A stretch of DNA of 51,497 bases from Zoogloeaceae bacterium. GTDB lineage: Bacteria; Pseudomonadota; Gammaproteobacteria; Burkholderiales; Rhodocyclaceae. The stretch lies in the NCBI GenBank assembly GCA_031288305.1, contig JAITRP010000033.1, positions 1 through 51,497 of the forward strand, given 5' to 3'. Shown one piece after another: positions 27,321 to 35,548 of the stretch (position 1 is its first letter; each line of letters begins with the position of its first letter). The notes under the pieces were generated by a model, which was not told where the DNA came from, did not search any database, and was given only the letters and a program-made list of their open reading frames with translations. The position numbers were made by a program, and so were the translations under genes.

Positions 27321-28280
27321 TCAATCTGTCAATCCCGCTGTTTCTTCCACACCCAGCATCAGGTTCATACACTGAACCGCCGCGCCGGACGCGCCTTTGC
27401 CGAGGTTGTCGAAGCGGGCGGCGACGAGAATCTGCGTGGCGTGACCGAAGACGAAGATTTCCGCCCGGTTGGTATTGTTGCAGGCGGTAGCGGGAAGACA
27501 GTCGTTTTCCAGGAAGGCGGACGCATCCAGCGGCATGACCTGGATGAAAGGCGCGCCCGCGTAATATTCACGATAGAGCGCGTACAGATCGGCGGGCTGG
27601 AAGGGTCTGGGCAACAGACGCGGAAAGATGGGCGCGCTCACCAGCATTCCCTGGGCAAAATTACCGACGATGGGCACGAACAGCGGCGGTTGCGTCAGGG
27701 CGCTCATGCGCTGCATTTCCGGCAGGTGCTTGTGGATCAATCCCAGCGCGTAAGCGCATGGGCTTTGCAGGAAAGACGGCAGGGGCGTCGGGGTTTCATA
27801 GCGGGCGATCAGCGCCTTGCCGCCGCCCGTGTACCCCGTGATGGAATAGGCGCTCGCCGGATAATCGGCGGGAACGACACCCGACGCCACCAGCGGATGC
27901 ATGAGCAGGATGAAGCCCGTGGCGTGGCAACCGGGCACGGCAACCCTGCGGGCGTTCTGTATCCGCTGCCGCTGACCGCCATCGAGTTCTGGCAGACCAT
28001 ATACCCATTCGGGATGGGTGCGATGCGCGGTGGAAGTATCGAGCACACGGGTATGGGTATTGTCCGGACGGATGAGGGCGACGGATTCCTTTGCCGCCGC
28101 GTCGGGCAGACAGAGAAACACCAGATCGGCGGCGTTGAGATATTCCCCCTTGCGGGCCAAATCCTTGCGGTCGGCTTCCGGGATGTCGAGAAGCTCGATG
28201 TCTGGACGCCCCGCAAGATGTTCATCTATCTTGAGACCCGTCGTGCCGTGCCGACCATCGATGAAAACCTTGTAAACCAT
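27321..28280 (-). CDS. argC: N-acetyl-gamma-glutamyl-phosphate reductase, short (type 2) form
   Basis: 319 aa; NADPH reduction of N-acetylglutamyl phosphate in arginine synthesis. The short subclass is shown by FIDGRHGTTGLKIDEHL (Rossmann start), VLDTSTAHRTHPEWVYGLPE, catalytic Cys in VAVPGCHATGFIL, and SITGYTGGGKALIARYE. Length agrees with type 2 AGPRs (~310), whereas type 1 enzymes are ~345. It is monocistronic, with a promoter at 28311-28340. Confidence 0.95.
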   Translation of the reverse strand: MVYKVFIDGRHGTTGLKIDEHLAGRPDIELLDIPEADRKDLARKGEYLNAADLVFLCLPDAAAKESVALIRPDNTHTRVLDTSTAHRTHPEWVYGLPELDGGQRQRIQNARRVAVPGCHATGFILLMHPLVASGVVPADYPASAYSITGYTGGGKALIARYETPTPLPSFLQSPCAYALGLIHKHLPEMQRMSALTQPPLFVPIVGNFAQGMLVSAPIFPRLLPRPFQPADLYALYREYYAGAPFIQVMPLDASAFLENDCLPATACNNTNRAEIFVFGHATQILVAARFDNLGKGASGAAVQCMNLMLGVEETAGLTD

Positions 28281-28310
28281 GGCGATTCCCAGAGAAATAG
28301 CGTACGAAAC

Positions 28311-28340
28311 TATATATTATAGGATGGGAACGCATTGCAA
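28311..28340 (-). promoter_or_regulatory. Putative sigma-70 promoter of argC
   Basis: Minus strand: -35 TTGCAA (28335-28340), 18-bp spacer, -10 TATATA (28311-28316), about 30 bp before the argC start. An overlapping TATAAT lies nearby, but with a 13-bp spacer. No ARG-box was recognised. Confidence 0.45.
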
Positions 28341-28360
28341 GGCGGCAAAAAACAAAACTC

Positions 28361-28477
28361 GGGCGCGATCCAAAGTAGAGTAAGCTTTGCCAAGCGAAGC
28401 GCGAGCGCAAAATCTATGCCCTCGCAATGACGAGTTGGGGTAAACACACAAGTTTTCCCCCACTTTGGATTGCGCCC
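28361..28477. repeat. R6 MITE-like repeat, copy 1
   Basis: 117 bp bounded by inverted ends: GGGCGCGATCCAAAGTAGAG on the left and the inverse of GGGCGCAATCCAAAGTGGGG on the right (three mismatches). The interior holds CTTTGCCAAGCGAAGCGCGA and CCCTCGCAATGACGAG. The same ends and interior occur at 32633-32874. It sits between argC and the ACP-like gene and ends just before the latter's ribosome site. Confidence 0.7.
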
Positions 28478-28495
28478 TTTCATCATGGAGGCATC

Positions 28496-29185
28496 ATGGG
28501 ACTCGACACGGCGGAACTCATTTTGACGGTGGAAAAATCTTTCGGCGTCGAAATTCCCGATGCGGACGCCTGCAAGATGCAAACGCCGGGTGATCTGGCG
28601 GATTGGGTGGCGGCGCGCGTCAAGACGGACAAGAATGCGCCTTGTCTTTTGCAGGCGCGGTTTCATCGCTTGCGCGCCCTGCTGATGGAAGCTTCAGTGC
28701 CGCGCAAGAAAATCCGCCCCTCGGCGCCGCTGGTTGCGTTGTTGCAAGAAAAAAACGCGTTACGGGATTTCTGGGCGCGACTGACCGCCGCGCCAAATGT
28801 CTCCAGGCATCTACCCCATTTGGAACTTCCCTCCACCCTCCAGACGATGGTCACGACCATCAATATTTGCGGGCCGTTCGTGCTCGCGCTCATGCTTTAT
28901 CTGAGCGTGAAATCATCGGCCTTCGTGCTCTTTTTTACATGGCTCGTTCTTTATTTTCTGGCCATCTCTTTGATGCACCGGTTGGCTGATCATAAAAGAA
29001 CGCAGCTTCCACAGGCACTTGGAAACGTCGCGGCGCTCCTGCCTTTTGTCGAAATTCCAACCTCCGTGTGGACGCGCAAAACCATTCTCGAAAAAATCAT
29101 TTTGGAGACCAGCGGCATCACTGGCATTCCCATGGAGGAAATCAGCGAGCGCGCGCATTTCGTCAAGGATCTCGGCATGGGCTGA
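28496..29185 (+). CDS. Membrane protein with ACP-like N- and C-terminal pieces, C-terminus broken by frameshift
   Basis: 229 aa from ATG 28496, preceded by GGAGG. Residues 1-45 (MGLDTAELILTVEKSFGVEI, PDADACKMQTPGDLADWV) match acyl carrier proteins from the phosphopantetheine site onward, but Ser is replaced by Thr and helix 1 is absent. Two membrane helices lie around residues 120-162 (INICGPFVLALMLYL; FVLFFTWLVLYFLAISLMH). The end, ILEKIILETSGITGIPMEEI, ERAHFVKDLGMG, is a second ACP start that stops exactly where DSL should come. Past the TGA, SANKVEGAWRI and then PLNAPDSAT continue the ACP pattern in other frames up to ~29255, so a frameshift has removed the second carrier site. Function unknown; probably once a lipid- or polyketide-related carrier. 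Confidence 0.6.
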   Translation: MGLDTAELILTVEKSFGVEIPDADACKMQTPGDLADWVAARVKTDKNAPCLLQARFHRLRALLMEASVPRKKIRPSAPLVALLQEKNALRDFWARLTAAPNVSRHLPHLELPSTLQTMVTTINICGPFVLALMLYLSVKSSAFVLFFTWLVLYFLAISLMHRLADHKRTQLPQALGNVAALLPFVEIPTSVWTRKTILEKIILETSGITGIPMEEISERAHFVKDLGMG

Positions 29186-29336
29186 GCGCGAACAAGGTGG
29201 AAGGCGCATGGAGGATTACGCCGGAATGTGCCGCTCAACGCCCCGGATAGCGCCACATCCTTTTTATGCCCGGCGCGAAGGGCTGCATGGACTATATCCA
29301 GCCTTGCGCGATTCTGGCAAGGCGTAGGAGTACGCC

Positions 29337-30014
29337 TCATTGCGGCAGGATTTTTTCGCGCAAAATCCCTGAAATTTCCGCCGCCCGGTTGACCGCCATG
29401 AAATGCCCGCCGCCCGCGATTTCAAAATCGGCGTGGCGCGCGGGCAGGATGCGGTCGCGGGCGCCGTGCAGGCGCACGAGATTTTCCGGTTTCCAGGTAT
29501 TCTCCCAATTCAGGATTTTCTCGATGGCCCAGGAGAGGAAGGCCGGATCGGTATCCCGGAGAATGTCGGCGAGCAGTTTTCGTTCCGCGGGGGTTTGCGC
29601 GCCAAAAAGCCAGGCGGTGAGCGGGTTCGGGATCGTCAGCCAGCGCATGGGCAGGCAACGGCGCATGTTCAGGATTTTCGCAAGGCGCGTATAGATCGGA
29701 AGGTCTTGCCGGGTCGCGGCGGAAGAAATCAGGATGACTTGTTCGGCGGCAATCAACTTGGCGACTTCCACCGCCACCATGCCGCCGAAGGAAACCCCCA
29801 GCAAGATGGAAGGCGCATCGGGAATTTGCGCCAGAAGACGGCGGGCATAATGCGCAATAGGTTCCATCGGCTCCGGTTTGATCCAGCGGATAGAGGTTGT
29901 TTCCCATCCGGAAAAATCGAGGAACTGAAAAACGCGCTCATCCGCGCCCAGGCCGCTGAAAAGGCAGAGTCTGGCGCGGATTTCCCGTGTTTTTTCCTGT
30001 GCTGGGTCAGACAT
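29337..30014 (-). CDS. Alpha/beta-hydrolase fold protein
   Basis: 225 aa. A small cytosolic hydrolase: nucleophile elbow GVSFGGM (GxSxG), preceding oxyanion strand LCLFSGLGADERVF, and a terminal catalytic His in GGGHFMAVNRA. A probable Asp is in HGARDRILPA. The pattern FSGLGADERVFQFLDFS is like carboxylesterase/BioH-type proteins, but the substrate is not predictable. It lies 16 bp after the low-GC gene 30031-30603, and its own base composition is ordinary for the window. Confidence 0.8.
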   Translation of the reverse strand: MSDPAQEKTREIRARLCLFSGLGADERVFQFLDFSGWETTSIRWIKPEPMEPIAHYARRLLAQIPDAPSILLGVSFGGMVAVEVAKLIAAEQVILISSAATRQDLPIYTRLAKILNMRRCLPMRWLTIPNPLTAWLFGAQTPAERKLLADILRDTDPAFLSWAIEKILNWENTWKPENLVRLHGARDRILPARHADFEIAGGGHFMAVNRAAEISGILREKILPQ

Positions 30015-30030
30015 GCGTGGTATTCCAGCT

Positions 30031-30603
30031 TCAAATCAACAGTATTCTTTCCAAAACCAGGACTCCGTTTTCATACCTGAAATGATAGATATGGGAGGAT
30101 TCCGCCCATCCCATTTCATCCGCCCAATCATCTTTGCTGTCGATTCTCAGATGCAGGATGAAGTAGGGAATGCCTGATTCTTGTTTCATCGACATCTGAT
30201 AAAAATATTTCTTGTCCTGGTGCTGGAAAGTTCTTTCTTTCCCTTCATTCAACGGACAGTATTTTTCTTTCATCGAGGAAACAAAGGATTTCAGATGCGC
30301 ATAGGAACGCCTGTCCGGGAACAGAAAAGAAATATCGCCATCAAAGTGACGCAGCAGTCCCTGTTTCGTCAAACGGTCATGATAACGAGAGATCTCAAAA
30401 CTTCCCTCATCCAGGATATGGCTGCTTGCTTCGGATTTACTCATTTTGTTTTTCTGGATGAGGTTGAAAAATTGCGCAAACACATCCGGGTTCGCGCAAA
30501 CCTCCTCTTGGCTTTGCGCGGCGTTTTCCGCCATCGCTTTGGAAAAGGATAATACTATCAATAGGCCAAAAAAGATGCTTCTGCCGAAATCAACGCTCAT
30601 CAT
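30031..30603 (-). CDS. Hypothetical secreted protein, lower GC
   Basis: 190 aa from MMSVDFGRSIFFGLLIVLSF, with AAGGAA upstream; the signal peptide ends KAMAENA. The mature part has two Cys (VCANPDV; EKYCPLNEG), suggesting a disulfide, and a beta-rich end (YFILHLRIDSKDDWADEMGW ... YHFRYENGVLVLERILLI). No family recognised. Codon use is clearly more AT-rich than in neighbouring housekeeping genes, a sign of recent acquisition. It is downstream of the interrupted gene 30614-31060 and could belong with it and 31251-31604 in one imported cluster. Confidence 0.65.
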   Translation of the reverse strand: MMSVDFGRSIFFGLLIVLSFSKAMAENAAQSQEEVCANPDVFAQFFNLIQKNKMSKSEASSHILDEGSFEISRYHDRLTKQGLLRHFDGDISFLFPDRRSYAHLKSFVSSMKEKYCPLNEGKERTFQHQDKKYFYQMSMKQESGIPYFILHLRIDSKDDWADEMGWAESSHIYHFRYENGVLVLERILLI

Positions 30604-30613
30604 GGTTTCCTTG

Positions 30614-31060
30614 TCATTCTTCCGGCACATTGCCGAATTTTTCCAGCCAGTCGAGGTGCTCGCGGAAGCGCTCGCTGGTTTCAGGCAGATTCCCTTCGCA
30701 TCCGTTAACCCAGAAAGAGCGATCATTCCAGAAGAAGCGGCGTTCAGAGGCAAGATACAGCAAATGAACTCCTTTGCCGATGTAATAAGTCCCGCACATT
30801 TCGTTTCAGTCGGAAATGACGTCAATCCGTTTGGGTAATTTGTTCTTCCAGGCACGGATGACTTCAAGTCCCTTGAAGACGAAGTTTCCGTCGCCATCTC
30901 TGCTGTATTCATCGTCGTTCGTGCGGACAAGGGCAACGGCGTAGGTCGCCCTATCGTAAGCCTCCTCGGGCGTTTCCGGGAATGCGCATGAACAGGCCCA
31001 TGCAGAAAAGGGCGACAGGCTCAAAAGACAAAACAGAAAGAAACCTTGTCCGTATTTCAT
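30614..31060 (-). pseudogene. TIMP/NTR-like secreted protein gene interrupted by an in-frame TGA
   Basis: The 5' part (31060-30806) encodes a signal peptide ending SAWA and a mature start CSCAFPETPEEAYDRATYAV, then VFKGLEVIRAWKNKLPKRID and VISD, then TGA at 30806-30808. In the same frame the code continues NEMCGTYYIGKGVHLLYLAS, to NGCEGNLPETSERF and a stop at 30614. The N-terminal Cys-x-Cys right after signal cleavage, a V-W-K segment, then CG...GxxxLLYL is the layout of the NTR fold of tissue-inhibitor-of-metalloproteinase-like proteins. So this looks like one ~147-residue protein cut by a single nonsense change. Selenocysteine is unlikely (no SECIS seen). The start codon lies at the edge of repeat R1. 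Confidence 0.6.
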
Positions 31061-31236
31061 CGTAAAACTAACTCCGGTTTGAAACCCCGCCCTTCAGGGC
31101 GGTGCGAAGGTTGATGCCCCGGTCTGAAGGCCGGGGTTTCGATTGTAGCCATTGAGGAGGGGAGAGAAACCCCTTCCCAATGACATTAGACCGGCAGCCC
31201 TGAAGGGCTGCCGCTAACCTCTTGCTCATTTCTCCC
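31057..31236. repeat. R1 hairpin repeat, copy 2
   Basis: Starts TCATCGTAAAACTAACTC like 8448. Three hairpins are better preserved than in copy 1: CCGCCCTTCAGGGCGG, CCCCGGTCTGAAGGCCGGGG, and GGCAGCCCTGAAGGGCTGCC, with GGGGAGAGAAACCCCTTCCC between the second and third. It separates the genes at 31060 and 31251 and supplies the first bases of the former. Confidence 0.65.
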
Positions 31237-31250
31237 CAATCGAACGTCCA

Positions 31251-31604
31251 TCACTTTATGGAAACGAGACAACCATCGACGAAACCGAGCGCGATATGCT
31301 TCACCTTGAAGATTTGCGTATCGGGCAGTTCACAGGACAATTCCTTCAGGATATGAGCAACCCTGTCCAGGACATCTTCCCATCCCAGGACACTTGGCAG
31401 TTCAAAACCTGGACAGTCCCTGCGTTCGGGCACGAAATCCTCTTCACATGCCCAATCTTCATCGTCCTTGCAATAGCGTTTCGACCCCACGAGTTCCAGG
31501 CCATAAGGCTCATAAAGATTGAAGCTCAAAGCAACGATGTTCTCGGGAATCTTCTCCTTTGCGTCGATTTCCAAAATCCACGCTCTGATGGTCTCTTTTG
31601 GCAT
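31251..31604 (-). CDS. Small acidic hypothetical protein, possibly immunity-like
   Basis: 117 aa from MPKETIRAWILEIDAKEKIP, with AAGGA upstream (the frame has five more codons before it). Acidic and cytosolic, with a Cys-rich middle (KRYCKDDEDWACEEDFVPER RDC) and an end VKHIALGFVDGCLVSIK. Small acidic proteins of this kind beside broken secreted genes are often toxin-immunity proteins, but I recognise no named family. Lower GC than the flanks. Confidence 0.55.
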   Translation of the reverse strand: MPKETIRAWILEIDAKEKIPENIVALSFNLYEPYGLELVGSKRYCKDDEDWACEEDFVPERRDCPGFELPSVLGWEDVLDRVAHILKELSCELPDTQIFKVKHIALGFVDGCLVSIK

Positions 31605-31633
31605 GATGAATCCTTGCAAATGAAACGCGCCTC

Positions 31634-31668
31634 AGAACCTGTTCATAGTCTCTGGTTCTTTGCGGCCT
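31634..31668 (+). repeat. R3 35-bp repeat, copy 2
   Basis: AGAACCTGTTCATAGTCTCT then GGTTCTTTGCGGCCT, identical to 8782-8816 (opposite strand) except one base. Confidence 0.65.
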
Positions 31669-31938
31669 GCCGCATCCCGGACGATTCGATACGGGTTTGC
31701 GGTTGAAGCATTGCGGGTGAGAAGCATACCAGATTTTCATGGCGTCCAGGGGGTTTTGCTGTTGAGCGCGGCCTGGGGCAGGGCGCCCTCCCGGCGGGCG
31801 CAGCCGGAAGGGGCAGCGGCTGCCGCGCACAACAGGGGTTTTCCGTTTCGGGCATCCGGAAGCGCGGTGAGTACGCCGGTTCTGGATCTCTTGCAGGGCA
31901 GGGAGTGTGCGGGAGAGAACGGCGAAAAAGGCTGGAGG

Positions 31939-32298
31939 ATGGCTGACTGGCGGGACATCGAAGCCTATTACCGGAAGACGGGGTCACTGGGTGAATTCTT
32001 CCAGAATGTGGAATTCACGGCGGTGCCCTCGACCTAGAGCGGCGTCCGCGACAGGCTGCTCTACATCACGGTGAATGGAAAACAGTTCGATGAAGAAGAT
32101 ACCGGCTTCATCCCGCGCTCCCGCTATGAATCCAAGAAATTCGTCAAAAGATTCTATGTTCTCATGGTGCGCGAGCCGGAAACGCCGTTGTACCGGGTGG
32201 GGTACGACAAGGCGAAAAACATGCCGCTCGCCGAGCATTTCGTGGTTGTCCGCGACGACAGAAAGCAGGAAGCTGGGCATACTGTGCGTAAAAGGTAG
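31939..32298 (+). pseudogene. Unrecognised gene interrupted by an in-frame TAG
   Basis: ATG 31939 gives MADWRDIEAYYRKTGSLGEF FQNVEFTAVPST, then TAG at 32035-32037. The same frame continues SGVRDRLLYITVNGKQFDEE and on to MPLAEHFVVVRDDRKQEA, stopping at 32296-32298. The total would be 119 codons of coherent, charged, non-repetitive protein, so a single nonsense mutation is the simplest reading. The frame is open upstream to 31660, but that part is Ala/Arg-rich and may be non-coding; GGAGG directly abuts the ATG, too close for a good start. Perhaps this is the C-terminal remnant of a larger effector. No family recognised. Confidence 0.4.
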
Positions 32299-32356
32299 AT
32301 GAGCCATCGGTCATCCCCTCTTTCCCCAAAGGCGGCAAGCACGCGTGTTGAAGGGT

Positions 32357-32526
32357 GCGATTAAAGGCGTATGATGCCATATCAATAAATCGTCCCAGAC
32401 GAAATGCGGCTATACTCCCTCTCCTGACAAGGGGGGCAGGAGAAGGGTTTGCGGCGGTGGAATAGAAACCAAGGTTCGTGCAGACCGAGCCGCCGCAACC
32501 CTCCCCCTTCTCAGGGGGAGGCAAAC
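32357..32526. repeat. R5 repeat, copy 1
   Basis: Begins GCGATTAAAGGCGTATGATG; core ACTCCCTCTCCTGACAAGGG ... GGTTTGCGGCGG, and the inverse GCCGCCGCAACCCTCCCCCT TCTCAGGGGGAG. Parallel to 40130-40316 and to the insert at 41514-41643. Confidence 0.7.
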
Positions 32527-32632
32527 TTCCCTTGACAGAAGAAGCCTCGCGCCAACGGACTACGGACACAGACCACAGGGCACGGCGCGCCGTGCCCCTC
32601 TGTCCTCCACCTTGAATCGCATCCGCGCAGGA

Positions 32633-32874
32633 GGGTGCAATCCAAAGTGGAGGAAAACCCGTGCGTTCACCTCCAACCTCGTCAAAAGCGAGGCGCGCAG
32701 CGGCGTGGCAATCCGAACGGCAGTTCAGTTTTCTGGAACGGCAAAGCAAGCGGGAAGGCCATCTGGATTGCCACGGGCCTGCAGCCCTCGCAATGACGAG
32801 CCTGAAGGTAGGCGCATAGGGTTTGCGCTCGCGCTTCGCTTGGCAAGGTTTTCCCTCCACTTTTACTTGCGCCC
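32633..32874. repeat. R6 MITE-like repeat, copy 2, carrying a nested R2
   Basis: Left end GGGTGCAATCCAAAGTGGAG and right end CCTCCACTTTTACTTGCGCC face each other as in 28361-28477. The interior TTTGCGCTCGCGCTTCGCTT (minus: AAGCGAAGCGCGAGCGCAAA) also matches. It is ~125 bp longer because an R2 element occupies its middle. Confidence 0.65.
32678..32800. repeat. R2 palindromic repeat, copy 2 (inside R6)
   Basis: Left arm CTCGTCAAAAGCGAGGCGCG ... GTGGCAATCCGAACGG; right arm CCATCTGGATTGCCACGGGC ... CCCTCGCAATGACGAG. The arms are more diverged than in 8652-8760. Confidence 0.6.
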
Positions 32875-32890
32875 GCGCAAGAGGAAAAAT

Positions 32891-32919
32891 TTGACGAATT
32901 CGCGTTCAGGCCGTAAATT
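32891..32919 (+). promoter_or_regulatory. Sigma-70 promoter of the atp operon
   Basis: -35 TTGACG (32891-32896), 17-bp spacer, -10 TAAATT (32914-32919). It places the start of transcription near 32926, about 40 bp before atpI. Confidence 0.65.
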
Positions 32920-32965
32920 GTCGAGGTTTTCGCCGCACCCTCAACAGACGGCGGGTTTTACCAAC

Positions 32966-33304
32966 ATGAAAAAGACGCTCTACCTACAATTATGCGCCGC
33001 TGCGCTGGCGACATGTCTTGCCGCCCTGTTCGCGGGAATGCGCGGGGCGGTTTCGGCGGCCCTGGCGGGCGCGATCTGCGTTCTGCCATCGGCCTGGTTC
33101 GCGTTGCGGCTTTCCTTCAGGTCAAGGCGTTCGGGAAGCGTCTCTCCTGCCGATTTCTTCATCGGCGAGTTCGTCAAGGTGGCGACGACGCTGGCCTTGT
33201 TGGCAGTTGCCGTCAAGCTCTACGCGGTGCATTGGCCCAGCCTGCTGTTCGGCATGGCGATTGTGTTGCAGGCAAGTTTTTTGGCTTTTTGGAAGAAATC
33301 CTGA
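32966..33304 (+). CDS. atpI: ATP synthase subunit I (AtpI)
   Basis: 112 aa small membrane protein with four predicted helices ([78 protein letters not shown]). AtpI helps assemble the c-ring. ATG 32966 is chosen because the sequence from there fits the family, and 5' extensions run into repeats. First gene of atpIBEFHAGDC. Confidence 0.9.
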   Translation: MKKTLYLQLCAAALATCLAALFAGMRGAVSAALAGAICVLPSAWFALRLSFRSRRSGSVSPADFFIGEFVKVATTLALLAVAVKLYAVHWPSLLFGMAIVLQASFLAFWKKS

Positions 33305-33305
33305 C

Positions 33306-34187
33306 ATGGCTACGGAAGAAGCGATTGCGGAACACGCCCTGACGCCGGGCGACTACATCATCCACCATCTGACCCATCTGAACAGTTTGGGTGAAAAGCA
33401 GTCCGCCGTCGTGGACCCGCTGGTGCTCAATTTCGATACCCTGTTCTATTCGGTGGCGCTGGGACTGCTGACCGTGTTTTTGCTGGCGCGCGCCGCCCGC
33501 CGGGCAACTTCCGGCGTGCCGGGGCGTTTCCAGGCCGCCGTGGAAATCCTGGTGGAAATGGTGGCCGATCAGGCCAAGAGCATCATTCATCACGCCGAAT
33601 CCCGCTTGTTCGTTGCGCCGCTGGCCTTGACGGTGTTCATCTGGATATTCCTCATGAACGCCATGGATCTGCTGCCCGTCGATTTGCTGCCGCGCATCTG
33701 GCAAGACATCTACAGCGCGAGCGGCGGCGATCCCGAACACGCCTATCAGCGCGTCGTCGCCACCGCCGACCTGAATGGCACCCTGGGACTTTCCATCGGC
33801 GTGCTGCTGCTCTGCTTCTGGTACAACGTGAAGATCAAGGGACTGGGCGGCTGGGCGCACGAACTTATCTCCGCGCCTTTTGGCGCGCACTGGGCGCTGG
33901 CGCCGTTCAATTTCGCCATGCAGATCATCGAATTCATCTCCAAGACGCTCTCGCACGGGATGCGGCTGTTCGGCAACATGTACGCCGGCGAATTGATCTT
34001 CATGCTGATCGCGCTCATGGGCAGCGCCTGGGCGGCGGATTCCGCGCTTGGCTGGGGGTTGTGGATCGGACAGGTATTGGCGGGTACCGTCTGGGCAATT
34101 TTCCACATTCTGATCATCACCTTGCAGGCGTTCGTGTTCATGATGTTGACCTTGATCTATATCGGGCAGGCGCATGAAAGTCACTGA
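33306..34187 (+). CDS. atpB: F0F1 ATP synthase subunit a
   Basis: 293 aa membrane subunit forming the proton half-channels. The essential Arg lies in the helix [21 protein letters not shown]. Other hallmarks: [13 protein letters not shown], PTADLNxT-like [13 protein letters not shown], and [14 protein letters not shown] near the end. Start ATG 33306, 1 bp after the atpI stop. Confidence 0.97.
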   Translation: MATEEAIAEHALTPGDYIIHHLTHLNSLGEKQSAVVDPLVLNFDTLFYSVALGLLTVFLLARAARRATSGVPGRFQAAVEILVEMVADQAKSIIHHAESRLFVAPLALTVFIWIFLMNAMDLLPVDLLPRIWQDIYSASGGDPEHAYQRVVATADLNGTLGLSIGVLLLCFWYNVKIKGLGGWAHELISAPFGAHWALAPFNFAMQIIEFISKTLSHGMRLFGNMYAGELIFMLIALMGSAWAADSALGWGLWIGQVLAGTVWAIFHILIITLQAFVFMMLTLIYIGQAHESH

Positions 34188-34219
34188 AACAGAGTTTTTT
34201 TCCCTTGTTTTTTTTCTAA

Positions 34220-34495
<276 letters not shown>

Positions 34496-34534
34496 TTCTG
34501 GCTTTGAGCCGTCATTTCGAAAAGAGACTTTACC

Positions 34535-35005
34535 GTGAATCTGAATTCGACACTGATCGCGCAGCTCGTTGTGTTCTTCATCCTGGCGTGGTTCACCATG
34601 CGATTCGTGTGGCCGCCCATCATGAAGGCATTGGATGATCGCGCGAAAAAAATAGCGGACGGTCTGGCTGCGGCGGATCGCGGCAAGCAGGAACTGGAAC
34701 TGGCGAGCAGGCGTTCTGCCGAAGCATTGCGCGCAGGCAAGGAAAAATCGGCTGAACTGTTGGCGCAAACGGAAAAACGCGTGGCGCGGATCATCGAGGA
34801 AGCCAAGGCGCAGGCCAAGGTCGAAGCGGAGCGCGTCATTGCCGGCGCCAAGGCGGAGATCGAGCAGGAAACCCTGCGCGCCCGTGAAAACCTGCGTGAC
34901 CAGGTCGCGGCATTGGCAGTGGCGGGCGCTGAAAAGATCCTGCGCCGCGAAATCGACGCCAAGGCGCATGCCGAGTTGCTGTCTACGCTCAAACAGGATC
35001 TGTAA
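34535..35005 (+). CDS. atpF: F0F1 ATP synthase subunit b
   Basis: 156 aa, starting at GTG 34535 ([20 protein letters not shown]), with AAGAGA upstream. One N-terminal membrane helix, then a long amphipathic, Lys/Glu/Ala-rich right-handed coiled coil: the peripheral stalk. Confidence 0.96.
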   Translation: MNLNSTLIAQLVVFFILAWFTMRFVWPPIMKALDDRAKKIADGLAAADRGKQELELASRRSAEALRAGKEKSAELLAQTEKRVARIIEEAKAQAKVEAERVIAGAKAEIEQETLRARENLRDQVAALAVAGAEKILRREIDAKAHAELLSTLKQDL

Positions 35006-35539
35006 ATGGCTGAAACCGTCACCATCGCCCGTCCCTATGCCGAAGCGGCGTTTCGTGTCGCCAAGGACGCAGGGACGCTGGGAGCCTGGCATGACCGTCT
35101 TCAGCGTCTGGCGCTCATCGCCCGGGACGCGAAGATGGCCGAAGTGATCGGCAATCCCAACCTGTCCGCCGGGCGGATCGCGCAGTTGTTCGTTTCGCTT
35201 GCGGGCGACGATGACGCTGTGCTCGGCAATTTCATACGCGTCCTTGCGGAAAACGAGCGGCTGGCGCTGTTGCCGGAAATCGCCGCGCTGTTCAAGGCCA
35301 ACAAGTCTGCCGAAGAAGGCGTCAGGGAAGCGGTGATTCAAACCGCCTTCCCGCTTTCTGACGCCGACCTTGCGGCGCTGGTTTTGCAACTGGAAGCGCA
35401 TTTCAAAACAAGACTTGCGGCCACCGTGGTGGTGGATGCGGAGTTGATTGGCGGCGTACGCGTGGCGGTAGGCGATCAGGTGCTGGACGCTTCCGTGCGC
35501 GGAAAGCTCGAAACCCTGTCTGCCGCGCTCAAGAACTAG
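35006..35539 (+). CDS. atpH: F0F1 ATP synthase subunit delta
   Basis: 177 aa stalk subunit linking b to the top of F1. N-terminal helical domain (TIARPYAEAAFRVAKDAG) and the C-terminal family block FKTRLAATVVVDAELIGGVR, VAVGDQVLDASVRGKLETL. Its ATG follows the atpF stop directly (TAAATG). Confidence 0.96.
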   Translation: MAETVTIARPYAEAAFRVAKDAGTLGAWHDRLQRLALIARDAKMAEVIGNPNLSAGRIAQLFVSLAGDDDAVLGNFIRVLAENERLALLPEIAALFKANKSAEEGVREAVIQTAFPLSDADLAALVLQLEAHFKTRLAATVVVDAELIGGVRVAVGDQVLDASVRGKLETLSAALKN

Positions 35540-35548
35540 GAGATCTAA

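Larger units (their letters stand above)
32299..32890. other. Repeat-filled region upstream of the atp promoter
   Basis: No gene supported. It consists of an R5 copy (32357-32526), a short segment with CACGGCGCGCCGTGCC palindrome (~32581-32596), and an R6 copy with an R2 copy inside it (32633-32874). Confidence 0.6.

Noticed and set aside
30806-30808. TGA as a selenocysteine codon
   Set aside because: No SECIS-like hairpin right after the TGA, and a neighbouring gene has an equivalent TAG, so general decay is simpler.
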